Below are positions 47,618 through 60,405 of a stretch of 64,000 nt of DNA, piece after piece; position 1 is the stretch's first letter, and every line of letters starts with the position of its first letter. The DNA is from Loxodes magnus. Its lineage: Eukaryota; Ciliophora; Karyorelictea; Loxodida; Loxodidae. The stretch is from contig CAMPDV010001194.1 of assembly GCA_946699065.1 (NCBI GenBank), positions 1 to 64,000 on the forward strand. Direction: 5' to 3'. The notes beneath the pieces were generated by a model. The model searched no databases. It was not told where the DNA came from and saw only the letters and a program-made list of their open reading frames with translations. The position numbers and the translations under genes are program-made.

Positions 47618-48728
47618 TTATGGAAGTAATAAGTATTTAGAAAAGTGAAGAAGTAAAGTAAGAAAAGAAGATAGAGTTTCGTTTTAAGGAGTATGCTTAT
47701 GAAAGTAATAAGTATATAGAAAAGTGAAGAAGTAAAGTAAGAAAAGAAGATAGAGTTTCAGTTTTAAGGAGTATGCTTATAGAAGTAATAAGTATTTACA
47801 AAAGTGAAGAAGTAAAGTAAGAAAAGAAGATAGAGTTTCGTTTTAAGGAGTATGTTTTGAGAAGTAATAAGTATTTAGAAAAGAGAAGAAGTAAAGTAAG
47901 AAAAGAAGATAGAGTTTCAGTTTTAAGGAGTATGTTTTGAGAAGTAATAAGTATTTAGAAAAGAGAAGAAGTAAAGTAAGAAAAGAAGATCGAGTTTCAG
48001 TTTTAAGGAGTATGCTTTGAGAAGTAATAAGTATTTATAAAAGTGAAGAAGTAAAGTGTGAAAAGAAGATAGAGTTTCGTTTTAAGGAGTATGCTTATGG
48101 AAGTAATAAGTATTTAGAAAAGAGAAGAAGTAAAGTAAGAAAAGAAGATAGAGTTTCAGTTTTAAGGAGTATGTTTTGAGAAGTAATAAGTATTTAGAAA
48201 AGTGAAGAAGTAAAGTAAGAAAAGAAGATAGAGTTTCAGTTTTAAGGAGTATGCTTATAGAAGTAATAAGTATTTATAAAAGTGAAGAAGTAAAGTAAGA
48301 AAAGAAGATAGAGTTTCGTTTTAAGGAGTATGTTTTGAGAAGTAATAAGTATTTAGAAAAGTGATGAAGTAAAGTAAGAAAAAAAGATAGAGTTTCAGTT
48401 TTAAGGAGTATGCTTATAGAAGTAATAAGTATTTAGAAAAGTGAAGAAGTAAAGTAAGAAAAGAAGATAGAGTTTCGTTTTAAGGAGTATGCTTATGGAA
48501 GTAATAAGTATATAGAAAAGTGAAGAAGTAAAGTAAGAAAAGAAGATAGAATTTCAGTTTTAAGGAGTATGTTTTGAGAAGTAATAAGTATTTAGAAAAG
48601 TGAAGAAGTAAAGTAAGAAAAGAAGATAGAGTTTCAGTTTTAAGGAGTATGCTTATGGAAGTAATAAGTATTTAGAAAAGTCAAGAAATAAAGTAAGAAA
48701 AGAAGATAGAGTTTCAGTTTTAAGGAGT
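47535..48728 (+). repeat. 15-monomer tandem HOR, period 1,194 bp, copy 2
   Basis: Near-exact second copy. The one clear head difference I saw is TTTTGAG near 47852 where copy 1 has CTTATGG near 46658. After 48728 one more CTTATGG/GTGAAG monomer matches, then the order returns to that seen after block E copy 1 (GAAAATAGAG at 44721 and 48861). Confidence 0.86.
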
Positions 48729-50068
48729 ATGCTTATGGAAGTAATAAGTATTTAGAAAAGTGAAGAAGTAAAGTAAGAAAAGAAGATAGAGTTTCGTTTT
48801 AAGGAGTATGTTTTGAGAAGTAATAAGTATTTAGAAAAGAGAAGAAGTAAAGTAAGAAAAGAAAATAGAGTTTCAGTTTTAAGGAGTATGCTTATGGAAG
48901 TAATAAGTATTTAGAAAAGTGATGAAATAAAGTAAGAAAAGAAGATAGAATTTCAGTTTTAAGGAGTATGCTTATGGAAGTAATAAGTATTTATAAAAGT
49001 GATGAAGTAAAGTAAGAAAAGAAGATAGAGTTTCGTTTTAAGGAGTATGCTTATGGAAGTAATAAGTATTTATAAAAGAGAAGAAGTAAAGTAAGAAAAA
49101 AAGATAGAGTTTCGTTTTAAGGAGTATGCTTTGAGAAGTAATAAGTATTTATAAAAGTGAAGAAGTAAAGTAAGAAAAGAAGATAGAATTTCAGTTTTAA
49201 GGAGTATGCTTATAGAAGTAATAAGTATTTATAAAAGTGAAGAAGTAAAGTAAGAAAAAAAGATAGAGTTTCGTTTTAAGGAGTATGCTTTGAGAAGTAA
49301 TAAGTATTTATAAAAGTGATGAAGTAAAGTAAGAAAAGAAGATAGAATTTCAGTTTTAAGGAGTATGCTTATAGAAGTAATAAGTATTTAGAAAAGTGAA
49401 GAAGTAAAGTAAGAAAAGAAGATAGAGTTTCAGTTTTAAGGAGTATGCTTATAGAAGTAATAAGTATTTAGAAAAGTGAAGAAGTAAAGTAAGAAAAGAA
49501 GATAGAGTTTCGTTTTAAGGAGTATGCTTATAGAAGTAATAAGTATTTAGAAAAGTGAAGAAGTAAAGTAAGAAAAGAAGATAGAGTTTCGTTTTAAGGA
49601 GTATGCTTATGGAAGTAATAAGTATATAGAAAAGTGAAGAAGTAAAGTAAGAAAAGAAGATAGAATTTCAGTTTTAAGGAGTATGTTTTGAGAAGTAATA
49701 AGTATTTAGAAAAGTGAAGAAGTAAAGTAAGAAAAGAAGATAGAGTTTCAGTTTTAAGGAGTATGCTTATGGAAGTAATAAGTATTTAGAAAAGTGAAGA
49801 AGTAAAGTAAGAAAAGAAGATAGAGTTTCAGCTTTAAGGAGTATGCTTATAGAAGTAATAAGTATTTAGAAAAGTGAAGAAGTAAAGTAAGAAAAGAAGA
49901 TAGAGTTTCGTTTTAAGGAGTATGTTTTGAGAAGTAATAAGTATTTAGAAAAGTGATGAAGTAAAGTAAGAAAAGAAGATTCAGTTTCAGTTTTAAGGAG
50001 TATGCTTTGAGAAGTAATAAGTATTTAGAAAAGAGATGAAGTAAAGTAAGAAAAGAAGATAGAGTTTA

Positions 50069-50562
50069 AGTTTTAAGGAGTATGCTTATAGAAGTAATAA
50101 GTATTTAGAAAAGTGATGAAGTAAAGTAAGAAAAAAAGATAGAGTTTCGTTTTAAGGAGTATGCTTATGGAAGTAATATGTATTTATAAAAGTGAAGAAG
50201 TAAAGTAAGAAAAGAAGATAGAGTTTCAGCTTTAAGGAGTATGCTTATAGAAGTAATATGTATTTATAAAAGTGAAGAAGTAAAGTAAGAAAAGAAGATA
50301 GAGTTTCAGCTTTAAGGAGTATGCTTATAGAAGTAATAAGTATTTAGAAAAGTGAAGAAGTAAAGTGTGAAAAGAAGATAGAGTTTCGTTTTAAGGAGTA
50401 TGTTTTGAGAAGTAATAAGTATTTAGAAAAGTGAAGAAGTAAAGTAAGAAAAGAAGATAGAGTTTCAGTTTTAAGGAGTATGTTTTGAGAAGTAATAAGT
50501 ATTTAGAAAAGTCAAGAAATAAAGTAAGAAAAGAAGATAGAATTTCAGTTTTAAGGAGTATG
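50069..50562 (+). repeat. Block repeated from 37169-37662 (copy 2)
   Basis: Identical by eye to 37169-37662 over about 495 bases although 12.9 kb away, with unrelated variant orders between. Just after it, near 50563, a monomer has GTATGCTATAG where others have GTATGCTTATAG, a private one-base deletion giving a second type of 79-bp unit. Confidence 0.85.
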
Positions 50563-51753
50563 CTATAGAAGTAATAAGTATTTATAAAAGTGAAGAAGTA
50601 AAGTAAGAAAAGAAGATAGAGTTTCGTTTTAAGGAGTATGTTTTGAGAAGTAATAAGTATTTAGAAAAGAGAAGAAGTAAAGTAAGAAAAGAAGATAGAG
50701 TTTCGTTTTAAGGAGTATGCTTTGAGAAGTAATAAGTATTTATAAAAGTGATGAAGTAAAGTAAGAAAAGAAGATAGAATTTCAGTTTTAAGGAGTATGC
50801 TTATAGAAGTAATAAGTATTTAGAAAAGTGAAGAAGTAAAGTAAGAAAAGAAGATAGAGTTTCAGTTTTAAGGAGTATGCTTATAGAAGTAATAAGTATT
50901 TAGAAAAGTGAAGAAGTAAAGTAAGAAAAGAAGATAGAGTTTCGTTTTAAGGAGTATGCTTATGGAAGTAATATGTATTTATAAAAGTGAAGAAGTAAAG
51001 TAAGAAAAGAAGATAGAGTTTAAGTTTTAAGGAGTATGCTTATAGAAGTAATAAGTATTTAGAAAAGTGATGAAGTAAAGTAAGAAAAGAAAATAGAGTT
51101 TCAGTTTTAAGGAGTATGCTTATAGAAGTATTAAGTATTTAGAAAAGTGATGAAATAAAGTAAGAAACGAAGATAGAATTTCAGTTTTAAGGAGTATGCT
51201 TATAGAAGTAATAAGTATTTATAAAAGTGAAGAAGTAAAGTAAGAAAAGAAGATAGAGTTTCAGCTTTAAGGAGTATGCTTATAGAAGTAATAAGTATTT
51301 AGAAAAGTGAAGAAGTAAAGTAAGAAAAGAAGATAGAGTTTCGTTTTAAGGAGTATGTTTTGAGAAGTAATAAGTATTTAGAAAAGTGATGAAGTAAAGT
51401 AAGAAAAGAAGATAGAGTTTCAGTTTTAAGGAGTATGCTTTGAGAAGTAATAAGTATTTAGAAAAGAGATGAAGTAAAGTAAGAAAAGAAGATAGAGTTT
51501 AAGTTTTAAGGAGTATGCTTATAGAAGTAATAAGTATTTAGAAAAGTGATGAAGTAAAGTAAGAAAAGAAGATAGAGTTTCAGTTTTAAGGAGTATGCTT
51601 ATGGAAGTAATAAGTATTTAGAAAAGAGAAGAAGTAAAGTAAGAAAAGAAGATAGAGTTTCAGTTTTAAGGAGTATGCTTATAGAAGTAATAAGTATTTA
51701 GAAAAGAGAAGAAGTAAAGTAAGAAAAGAAGATAGAGTTTCGTTTTAAGGAGT

Positions 51754-52071
51754 ATGCTTATGGAAGTAATATGTATTTATAAAAGTGAAGAAGTAAAGTA
51801 AGAAAAGAAGATAGAGTTTAAGTTTTAATGAGTATGCTTATAGAAGTAATAAGTATTTAGAAAAGTGATGAAGTAAAGTAAGAAAAGAAGATAGAGTTTC
51901 GTTTTAAGGAGTATGCTTATGGAAGTAATATGTATTTATAAAAGTGAAGAAGTAAAGTAAGAAAAGAAGATAGAGTTTAAGTTTTAAGGAGTATGCTTAT
52001 AGAAGTAATAAGTATTTAGAAAAGTGATGAAGTAAAGTAAGAAAAGAAAATAGAGTTTCAGTTTTAAGGAG
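51754..52071 (+). repeat. 159-bp dimer repeated in tandem, second site
   Basis: The same dimer as at 41640, again twice in tandem (starts 51754 and 51913). The first copy has a private change TTTTAATGAG near 51828, and the second ends in a GAAAATAGAG monomer. A single dimer of this type also lies near 50960-51115. Two tandem pairs 10 kb apart suggest repeated local amplification. Confidence 0.8.
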
Positions 52072-54062
52072 TATGTTTTGAGAAGTAATAAGTATTTATA
52101 AAAGTGATGAAGTAAAGTAAGAAAAGAAGATAGAATTTCAGTTTTAAGGAGTATGCTTATAGAAGTAATAAGTATTTAGAAAAGTGAAGAAGTAAAGTAA
52201 GAAAAGAAGATAGAGTTTCAGTTTTAAGGAGTATGCTTATAGAAGTAATAAGTATTTAGAAAAGTGAAGAAGTAAAGTAAGAAAAGAAGATAGAGTTTCA
52301 GTTTTAAGGAGTATGCTTATGGAAGTAATAAGTATTTAGAAAAGTGAAGAAGTAAAGTAAGAAAAGAAGATAGAGTTTCGTTTTAAGGAGTATGTTTTGA
52401 GAAGTAATAAGTATTTAGAAAAGTGATGAAGTAAAGTAAGAAAAGAAGATAGAGTTTCAGTTTTAAGGAGTATGCTTATAGAAGTAATAAGTATTTAGAA
52501 AAGTGAAGAAATAAAGTAAGAAACGAAGATAGAATTTCAGTTTTAAGGAGTATGCTTATAGAAGTAATAAGTATTTATAAAAGTGAAGAAGTAAAGTAAG
52601 AAAAGAAGATAGAGTTTCAGCTTTAAGGAGTATGCTTATAGAAGTAATAAGTATTTAGAAAAGTGAAGAAGTAAAGTAAGAAAAGAAGATAGAGTTTCGT
52701 TTTAAGGAGTATGTTTTGAGAAGTAATAAGTATTTAGAAAAGTGATGAAGTAAAGTAAGAAAAGAAGATAGAGTTTCAGTTTTAAGGAGTATGCTTTGAG
52801 AAGTAATAAGTATTTAGAAAAGAGATGAAGTAAAGTAAGAAAAGAAGATAGAGTTTCAGTTTTAAGGAGTATGCTTATAGAAGTAATAAGTATTTATAAA
52901 AGTGAAGAAGTAAAGTAAGAAAAGAAGATAGAGTTTCGTTTTAAGGAGTATGCTTATGGAAGTAATAAGTATTTAGAAAAGAGAAGAAGTAAAGTAAGAA
53001 AAGAAGATAGAGTTTCAGTTTTAAGGAGTATGCTTATAGAAGTAATAAGTATTTAGAAAAGAGAAGAAGTAAAGTAAGAAAAGAAGATAGAGTTTCGTTT
53101 TAAGGAGTATGCTTATGGAAGTAATAAGTATTTATAAAAGAGAAGAAGTAAAGTAAGAAAAAAAGATAGAGTTTCGTTTTAAGGAGTATGCTTATAGAAG
53201 TAATAAGTATTTAGAAAAGTGATGAAGTAAAGTAAGAAAAGAAGATAGAGTTTCAGTTTTAAGGAGTATGCTTATAGAAGTAATAAGTATTTAGAAAAGT
53301 GAAGAAGTAAAGTAAGAAAAGAAGATAGAGTTTCGTTTTAAGGAGTATGCTTATGGAAGTAATAAGTATATAGAAAAGTGAAGAAGTAAAGTAAGAAAAG
53401 AAGATAGAGTTTCAGTTTTAAGGAGTATGCTTATGGAAGTAATAAGTATTTAGAAAAGAGAAGAAGTAAAGTAAGAAAAGAAGATAGAGTTTCGTTTTAA
53501 GGAGTATGCTTATGGAAGTAATAAGTATTTAGAAAAGAGAAGAAGTAAAGTAAGAAACGAAGATAGAATTTCAGTTTTAAGGAGTATGCTTTGAGAAGTA
53601 ATAAGTATTTATAAAAGTGAAGAAGTAAAGTAAGAAAAGAAGATAGAGTTTCGTTTTAAGGAGTATGCTTATGGAAGTAATAAGTATTTAGAAAAGAGAA
53701 GAAGTAAAGTAAGAAAAGAAGATAGAGTTTCGTTTTAAGGAGTATGCTTATAGAAGTAATAAGTATTTAGAAAAGTCAAGAAGTAAAGTAAGAAACGAAG
53801 ATAGAATTTCTGTTTTAAGGAGTATGCTTTGAGAAGTAGTAAGTATTTATAAAAGTGAAGAAGTAAAGTAAGAAAAGAAGATAGAGTTTCGTTTTAAGGA
53901 GTATGTTTTGAGAAGTAATAAGTATTTAGAAAAGAGAAGAAGTAAAGTAAGAAAAGAAGATAAAGTTTCAGTTTTAAGGAGTATGCTTATAGAAGTAATA
54001 AGTATTTAGAAAAGAGAAGAAGTAAAGTAAGAAAAGAAGATAGAGTTTCAGTTTTAAGGAGT

Positions 54063-54302
54063 ATGTTTTGAGAAGTAATAAGTATTTAGAAAAGTGATGA
54101 AGTAAAGTAAGAAAAGAAGATTCAGTTTCAGTTTTAAGGAGTATGCTTTGAGAAGTAATAAGTATTTATAAAAGTGATGAAGTAAAGTAAGAAAAGAAGA
54201 TAGAGTTTCAGTTTTAAGGAGTATGCTTATAGAAGTAATAAGTATTTAGAAAAGTGAAGAAGTAAAGTAAGAAAAGAAGATAGAGTTTCAGTTTTAAGGA
54301 GT
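54063..54302 (+). repeat. 240-bp trimer module (GATTCAG type), single copy
   Basis: Three monomers: TTTTGAG/TAGAAAAG/GTGATG with GATTCAG; CTTTGAG/TATAAAAG/GTGATG; CTTATAG/TAGAAAAG/GTGAAG. The same trimer is amplified in tandem at 57568-58206 and is a building block of the 1,593-bp HOR. Confidence 0.78.
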
Positions 54303-56613
54303 ATGCTTTGAGAAGTAATAAGTATTTAGAAAAGTGATGAAGTAAAGTAAGAAAAGAAGATAGAATTTCAGTTTTAAGGAGTATGCTTTGAGAAGTAGTA
54401 AGTATTTATAAAAGTGAAGAAGTAAAGTAAGAAAAGAAGATAGAGTTTCAGTTTTAAGGAGTATGTTTTGAGAAGTAATAAGTATTTAGAAAAGAGAAGA
54501 AGTAAAGTAAGAAAAGAAGATAGAGTTTCAGTTTTAAGGAGTATGTTTTGAGAAGTAATAAGTATTTAGAAAAGTGATGAAGTAAAGTAAGAAAAGAAGA
54601 TAGAGTTTCAGTTTTAAGGAGTATGCTTATAGAAGTAATAAGTATTTATAAAAGTGAAGAAGTAAAGTAAGAAAAGAAGATAGAGTTTCGTTTTAAGGAG
54701 TATGCTTATGGAAGTAATAAGTATTTAGAAAAGTGATGAAGTAAAGTAAGAAAAGAAGATAGAGTTTCAGTTTTAAGGAGTATGCTTATAGAAGTAATAA
54801 GTATTTAGAAAAGTGATGAAGTAAAGTAAGAAAAGAAGATAGAGTTTCAGTTTTAAGGAGTATGTTTTGAGAAGTAATAAGTATTTAGAAAAGAGAAGAA
54901 GTAAAGTAAGAAAAGAAGATAGAGTTTCGTTTTAAGGAGTATGTTTTGAGAAGTAATAAGTATTTAGAAAAGTGATGAAGTAAAGTAAGAAAAGAAGATT
55001 CAGTTTCAGTTTTAAGGAGTATGCTTATAGAAGTAATAAGTATTTAGAAAAGTGAAGAAGTAAAGTAAGAAAAGAAGATAGAATTTCAGTTTTAAGGAGT
55101 ATGCTTTGAGAAGTAATAAGTATTTAGAAAAGTGAAGAAATAAAGTAAGAAACGAAGATAGAATTTCAGTTTTAAGGAGTATGCTTTGAGAAGTAATAAA
55201 TATTTATAAAAGTGAAGAAGTAAAGTAAGAAAAGAAGATAGAATTTCAGTTTTAAGGAGTATGTTTTGAGAAGTAATAAGTATTTATAAATGAGAAGAAG
55301 TAAAGTAAGAAAAGAAGATAGAGTTTCAGTTTTAAGGAGTATGTTTTGAGAAGTAATAAGTATTTATAAAAGTGAAGAAGTAAAGTAAGAAAAAAAGATA
55401 GAGTTTCAGTTTTAAGGAGTATGCTTATAGAAGTAATAAGTATTTAGAAAAGAGAAGAAGTAAAGTAAGAAAAGAAGATAGAGTTTCGTTTTAAGGAGTA
55501 TGCTTTGAGAAGTAATAAGTATTTAGAAAAGTGAAGAAGTAAAGTAAGAAAAGAAGATAGAGTTTCAGTTTTAAGGAGTATGCTTTGAGAAGTAATAAGT
55601 ATTTATAAAAGTGAAGAAGTAAAGTAAGAAAAGAAAATAGAGTTTCGTTTTAAGGAGTATGTTTTGAGAAGTAATAAGTATTTAGAAAAGTGAAGAAGTA
55701 AAGTAAGAAAAGAAGATAGAGTTTCAGTTTTAAGGAGTATGCTTTGAGAAGTAATAAGTATTTAGAAAAGTGATGAAGTAAAGTAAGAAAAGAAGATAGA
55801 GTTTCGTTTTAAGGAGTATGCTTTGAGAAGTAATAAGTATTTAGAAAAGTGAAGAAGTAAAGTAAGAAAAGAAGATAGAGTTTCAGTTTTAAGGAGTATG
55901 CTTATGGAAGTAATAAGTATTTAGAAAAGTGAAGAAGTAAAGTAAGAAAAGAAGATAGAGTTTCGTTTTAAGGAGTATGTTTTGAGAAGTAATAAGTATT
56001 TAGAAAAGTGATGAAGTAAAGTAAGAAAAGAAGATAGAGTTTCAGTTTTAAGGAGTATGCTTATAGAAGTAATAAGTATTTAGAAAAGTGAAGAAGTAAA
56101 GTAAGAAAAGAAGATTCAGTTTCAGTTTTAAGGAGTATGCTTTGAGAAGTAATAAGTATTTATAAAAGTGAAGAAGTAAAGTAAGAAAAAAAGATAGAAT
56201 TTCAGTTTTAAGGAGTATGCTTATAGAAGTAATAAGTATTTAGAAAAGTGAAGAAGTAAAGTAAGAAAAGAAGATAGAGTTTCGTTTTAAGGAGTATGTT
56301 TTGAGAAGTAATAAGTATTTAGAAAAGTGATGAAGTAAAGTAAGAAAAGAAGATAGAATTTCAGTTTTAAGGAGTATGCTTATAGAAGTAATAAGTATTT
56401 AGAAAAGTGAAGAAGTAAAGTAAGAAAAGAAGATAGAGTTTCAGTTTTAAGGAGTATGTTTTGAGAAGTAATAAGTATTTAGAAAAGTCAAGAAATAAAG
56501 TAAGAAAAGAAGATAGAATTTCGTTTTAAGGAGTATGCTTTGAGAAGTAATAAGTATTTATAAAAGTGAAGAAGTAAAGTAAGAAAAGAAGATAGAGTTT
56601 CGTTTTAAGGAGT

Positions 56614-58206
56614 ATGTTTTGAGAAGTAATAAGTATTTAGAAAAGTGAAGAAGTAAAGTAAGAAAAGAAGATAGAGTTTCAGTTTTAAGGAGTATGTTTT
56701 GAGAAGTAATAAGTATTTAGAAAAGAGAAGAAGTAAAGTAAGAAAAGAAGATAGAGTTTCAGTTTTAAGGAGTATGCTTATGGAAGTAATAAGTATTTAT
56801 AAAAGTGAAGAAGTAAAGTAAGAAAAGAAGATTCAGTTTCAGTTTTAAGGAGTATGCTTTGAGAAGTAATAAGTATTTATAAAAGTGATGAAGTAAAGTA
56901 AGAAAAGAAGATAGAGTTTCAGTTTTAAGGAGTATGCTTATGGAAGTAATATGTATTTATAAAAGTGAAGAAGTAAAGTAAGAAAAGAAGATAGAGTTTC
57001 GTTTTAAGGAGTATGCTTATGGAAGTAATATGTATTTATAAAAGTGAAGAAGTAAAGTAAGAAAAGAAGATAGATTTTCGTTTTAAGGAGTATGCTTATA
57101 GAAGTAATAAGTATTTAGAAAAGTGATGAAATAAAGTAAGAAAAGAAGATAGAGTTTCGTTTTAAGGAGTATGCTTATAGAAGTAATAAGTATTTAGAAA
57201 AGAGAAGAAGTAAAGTAAGAAAAGAAGATAGAGTTTCAGTTTTAAGGAGTATGTTTTGAGAAGTAATAAGTATTTAGAAAAGTCAAGAAGTAAAGTAAGA
57301 AAAGAAGATAGAGTTTCGTTTTAAGGAGTATGTTTTGAGAAGTAATAAGTATTTAGAAAAGTGAAGAAGTAAAGTAAGAAAAGAAGATAGAGTTTCGTTT
57401 TAAGGAGTATGTTTTGAGAAGTAATAAGTATTTAGAAAAGTGAAGAAGTAAAGTAAGAAAAGAAGATAGAGTTTCAGTTTTAAGGAGTATGTTTTGAGAA
57501 GTAATAAGTATTTAGAAAAGAGAAGAAGTAAAGTAAGAAAAGAAGATAGAGTTTCGTTTTAAGGAGTATGTTTTGAGAAGTAATAAGTATTTAGAAAAGT
57601 GATGAAGTAAAGTAAGAAAAGAAGATTCAGTTTCAGTTTTAAGGAGTATGCTTTGAGAAGTAATAAGTATTTATAAAAGTGATGAAGTAAAGTAAGAAAA
57701 GAAGATAGAGTTTCAGTTTTAAGGAGTATGCTTATAGAAGTAATAAGTATTTAGAAAAGTGAAGAAGTAAAGTAAGAAAAGAAGATAGAGTTTCAGTTTT
57801 AAGGAGTATGTTTTGAGAAGTAATAAGTATTTAGAAAAGTGATGAAGTAAAGTAAGAAAAGAAGATTCAGTTTCAGTTTTAAGGAGTATGCTTTGAGAAG
57901 TAATAAGTATTTATAAAAGTGATGAAGTAAAGTAAGAAAAGAAGATAGAGTTTCAGTTTTAAGGAGTATGCTTATAGAAGTAATAAGTATTTAGAAAAGT
58001 GAAGAAGTAAAGTAAGAAAAGAAGATAGAGTTTCGTTTTAAGGAGTATGTTTTGAGAAGTAATAAGTATTTAGAAAAGTGATGAAGTAAAGTAAGAAAAG
58101 AAGATTCAGTTTCAGTTTTAAGGAGTATGCTTTGAGAAGTAATAAGTATTTATAAAAGTGATGAAGTAAAGTAAGAAAAGAAGATAGAGTTTCAGTTTTA
58201 AGGAGT
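56614..58206 (+). repeat. HOR block F, copy 1 (period 1,593 bp, 20 monomers)
   Basis: First of about 2.4 head-to-tail copies of a 20-monomer unit, seven of whose monomers are 79 bp. The monomer bearing AGATAGATTTTCG lies at 57068, 58661 and 60254, exactly 1,593 apart each time. It is the most regular HOR in the window. Its right part contains the GATTCAG trimer two and a half times (starts 57568, 57808, 58047). Confidence 0.9.
57568..58206 (+). repeat. GATTCAG trimer in tandem (2.7 copies)
   Basis: Trimers start at 57568, 57808 and 58047 (periods 240 and 239). The last has two monomers only and is cut by the start of block F copy 2. A similar set lies in copy 2 (GATTCAG near 59217, 59457, 59696). 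This is a repeat within a repeat within a repeat: 80-bp unit, 240-bp trimer, 1,593-bp HOR. Confidence 0.85.
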
Positions 58207-59799
58207 ATGTTTTGAGAAGTAATAAGTATTTAGAAAAGTGAAGAAGTAAAGTAAGAAAAGAAGATAGAGTTTCAGTTTTAAGGAGTATGTTTTGAGAAGT
58301 AATAAGTATTTAGAAAAGAGAAGAAGTAAAGTAAGAAAAGAAGATAGAGTTTCAGTTTTAAGGAGTATGCTTATGGAAGTAATAAGTATTTATAAAAGTG
58401 AAGAAGTAAAGTAAGAAAAGAAGATTCAGTTTCAGTTTTAAGGAGTATGCTTTGAGAAGTAATAAGTATTTATAAAAGTGATGAAGTAAAGTAAGAAAAG
58501 AAGATAGAGTTTCAGTTTTAAGGAGTATGCTTATGGAAGTAATATGTATTTATAAAAGTGAAGAAGTAAAGTAAGAAAAGAAGATAGAGTTTCGTTTTAA
58601 GGAGTATGCTTATGGAAGTAATATGTATTTATAAAAGTGAAGAAGTAAAGTAAGAAAAGAAGATAGATTTTCGTTTTAAGGAGTATGCTTATAGAAGTAA
58701 TAAGTATTTAGAAAAGTGATGAAATAAAGTAAGAAAAGAAGATAGAGTTTCGTTTTAAGGAGTATGCTTATAGAAGTAATAAGTATTTAAAAAAGAGAAG
58801 AAGTAAAGTAAGAAAAGAAGATAGAGTTTCAGTTTTAAGGAGTATGTTTTGAGAAGTAATAAGTATTTAGAAAAGTCAAGAAGTAAAGTAAGAAAAGAAG
58901 ATAGAGTTTCGTTTTAAGGAGTATGTTTTGAGAAGTAATAAGTATTTAGAAAAGTGAAGAAGTAAAGTAAGAAAAGAAGATAGAGTTTCGTTTTAAGGAG
59001 TATGTTTTGAGAAGTAATAAGTATTTAGAAAAGTGAAGAAGTAAAGTAAGAAAAGAAGATAGAGTTTCAGTTTTAAGGAGTATGTTTTGAGAAGTAATAA
59101 GTATTTAGAAAAGAGAAGAAGTAAAGTAAGAAAAGAAGATAGAGTTTCGTTTTAAGGAGTATGTTTTGAGAAGTAATAAGTATTTAGAAAAGTGATGAAG
59201 TAAAGTAAGAAAAGAAGATTCAGTTTCAGTTTTAAGGAGTATGCTTTGAGAAGTAATAAGTATTTATAAAAGTGATGAAGTAAAGTAAGAAAAGAAGATA
59301 GAGTTTCAGTTTTAAGGAGTATGCTTATAGAAGTAATAAGTATTTAGAAAAGTGAAGAAGTAAAGTAAGAAAAGAAGATAGAGTTTCAGTTTTAAGGAGT
59401 ATGCTTTGAGAAGTAATAAGTATTTATAAAAGTGAAGAAGTAAAGTAAGAAAAGAAGATTCAGTTTCAGTTTTAAGGAGTATGCTTTGAGAAGTAATAAG
59501 TATTTATAAAAGTGATGAAGTAAAGTAAGAAAAGAAGATAGAGTTTCAGTTTTAAGGAGTATGCTTATAGAAGTAATAAGTATTTAGAAAAGTGAAGAAG
59601 TAAAGTAAGAAAAGAAGATAGAGTTTCGTTTTAAGGAGTATGTTTTGAGAAGTAATAAGTATTTAGAAAAGTGATGAAGTAAAGTAAGAAAAGAAGATTC
59701 AGTTTCAGTTTTAAGGAGTATGCTTTGAGAAGTAATAAGTATTTATAAAAGTGATGAAGTAAAGTAAGAAAAGAAGATAGAGTTTCAGTTTTAAGGAGT
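58207..59799 (+). repeat. HOR block F, copy 2
   Basis: Second 1,593-bp copy. Differences from copy 1: TATTTAAAAAAGAG near 58786 (a private G to A change), and a CTTTGAG/TATAAAAG/GTGAAG monomer near 59401 where copy 1 has TTTTGAG/TAGAAAAG/GTGATG, without change of length. The very low divergence indicates recent amplification. Confidence 0.9.
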
Positions 59800-60405
59800 A
59801 TGTTTTGAGAAGTAATAAGTATTTAGAAAAGTGAAGAAGTAAAGTAAGAAAAGAAGATAGAGTTTCAGTTTTAAGGAGTATGTTTTGAGAAGTAATAAGT
59901 ATTTAGAAAAGAGAAGAAGTAAAGTAAGAAAAGAAGATAGAGTTTCAGTTTTAAGGAGTATGCTTATGGAAGTAATAAGTATTTATAAAAGTGAAGAAGT
60001 AAAGTAAGAAAAGAAGATTCAGTTTCAGTTTTAAGGAGTATGCTTTGAGAAGTAATAAGTATTTATAAAAGTGATGAAGTAAAGTAAGAAAAGAAGATAG
60101 AGTTTCAGTTTTAAGGAGTATGCTTATGGAAGTAATATGTATTTATAAAAGTGAAGAAGTAAAGTAAGAAAAGAAGATAGAGTTTCGTTTTAAGGAGTAT
60201 GCTTATGGAAGTAATATGTATTTATAAAAGTGAAGAAGTAAAGTAAGAAAAGAAGATAGATTTTCGTTTTAAGGAGTATGCTTATAGAAGTAATAAGTAT
60301 TTAGAAAAGTGATGAAATAAAGTAAGAAAAGAAGATAGAGTTTCGTTTTAAGGAGTATGCTTATAGAAGTAATAAGTATTTAGAAAAGAGAAGAAGTAAA
60401 GTAAG
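59800..60405 (+). repeat. HOR block F, copy 3 (partial)
   Basis: Matches the first eight or so monomers of the unit, including the AGATAGATTTTCG monomer at 60254. It then diverges: AAACGAAG/GAATTTCAG appears at about 60409 where copies 1 and 2 have AAAAGAAG/GAGTTTCAG. A further AGATAGATTTTCG monomer at 60571 begins a short echo of the same part (60571-60830). Confidence 0.85.

Larger units (their letters stand above)
48870..56613 (+). repeat. Irregular monomer region with short modules
   Basis: Same satellite, but I see no long HOR covering it. It holds the distant copy at 50069-50562, dimers at 50.96-51.1 and 51754-52071, and a trimer at 54063-54302. Rare singletons are common: AGTATTAAG near 51127, AGTAGTAAG near 53836 and 54396, GATAAAGTTTC near 53960, AATAAATATT near 55195. 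A GATTCAG-type monomer appears near 49981, 54121, 55010 and 56115. No gene or other feature is present. Confidence 0.75.
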
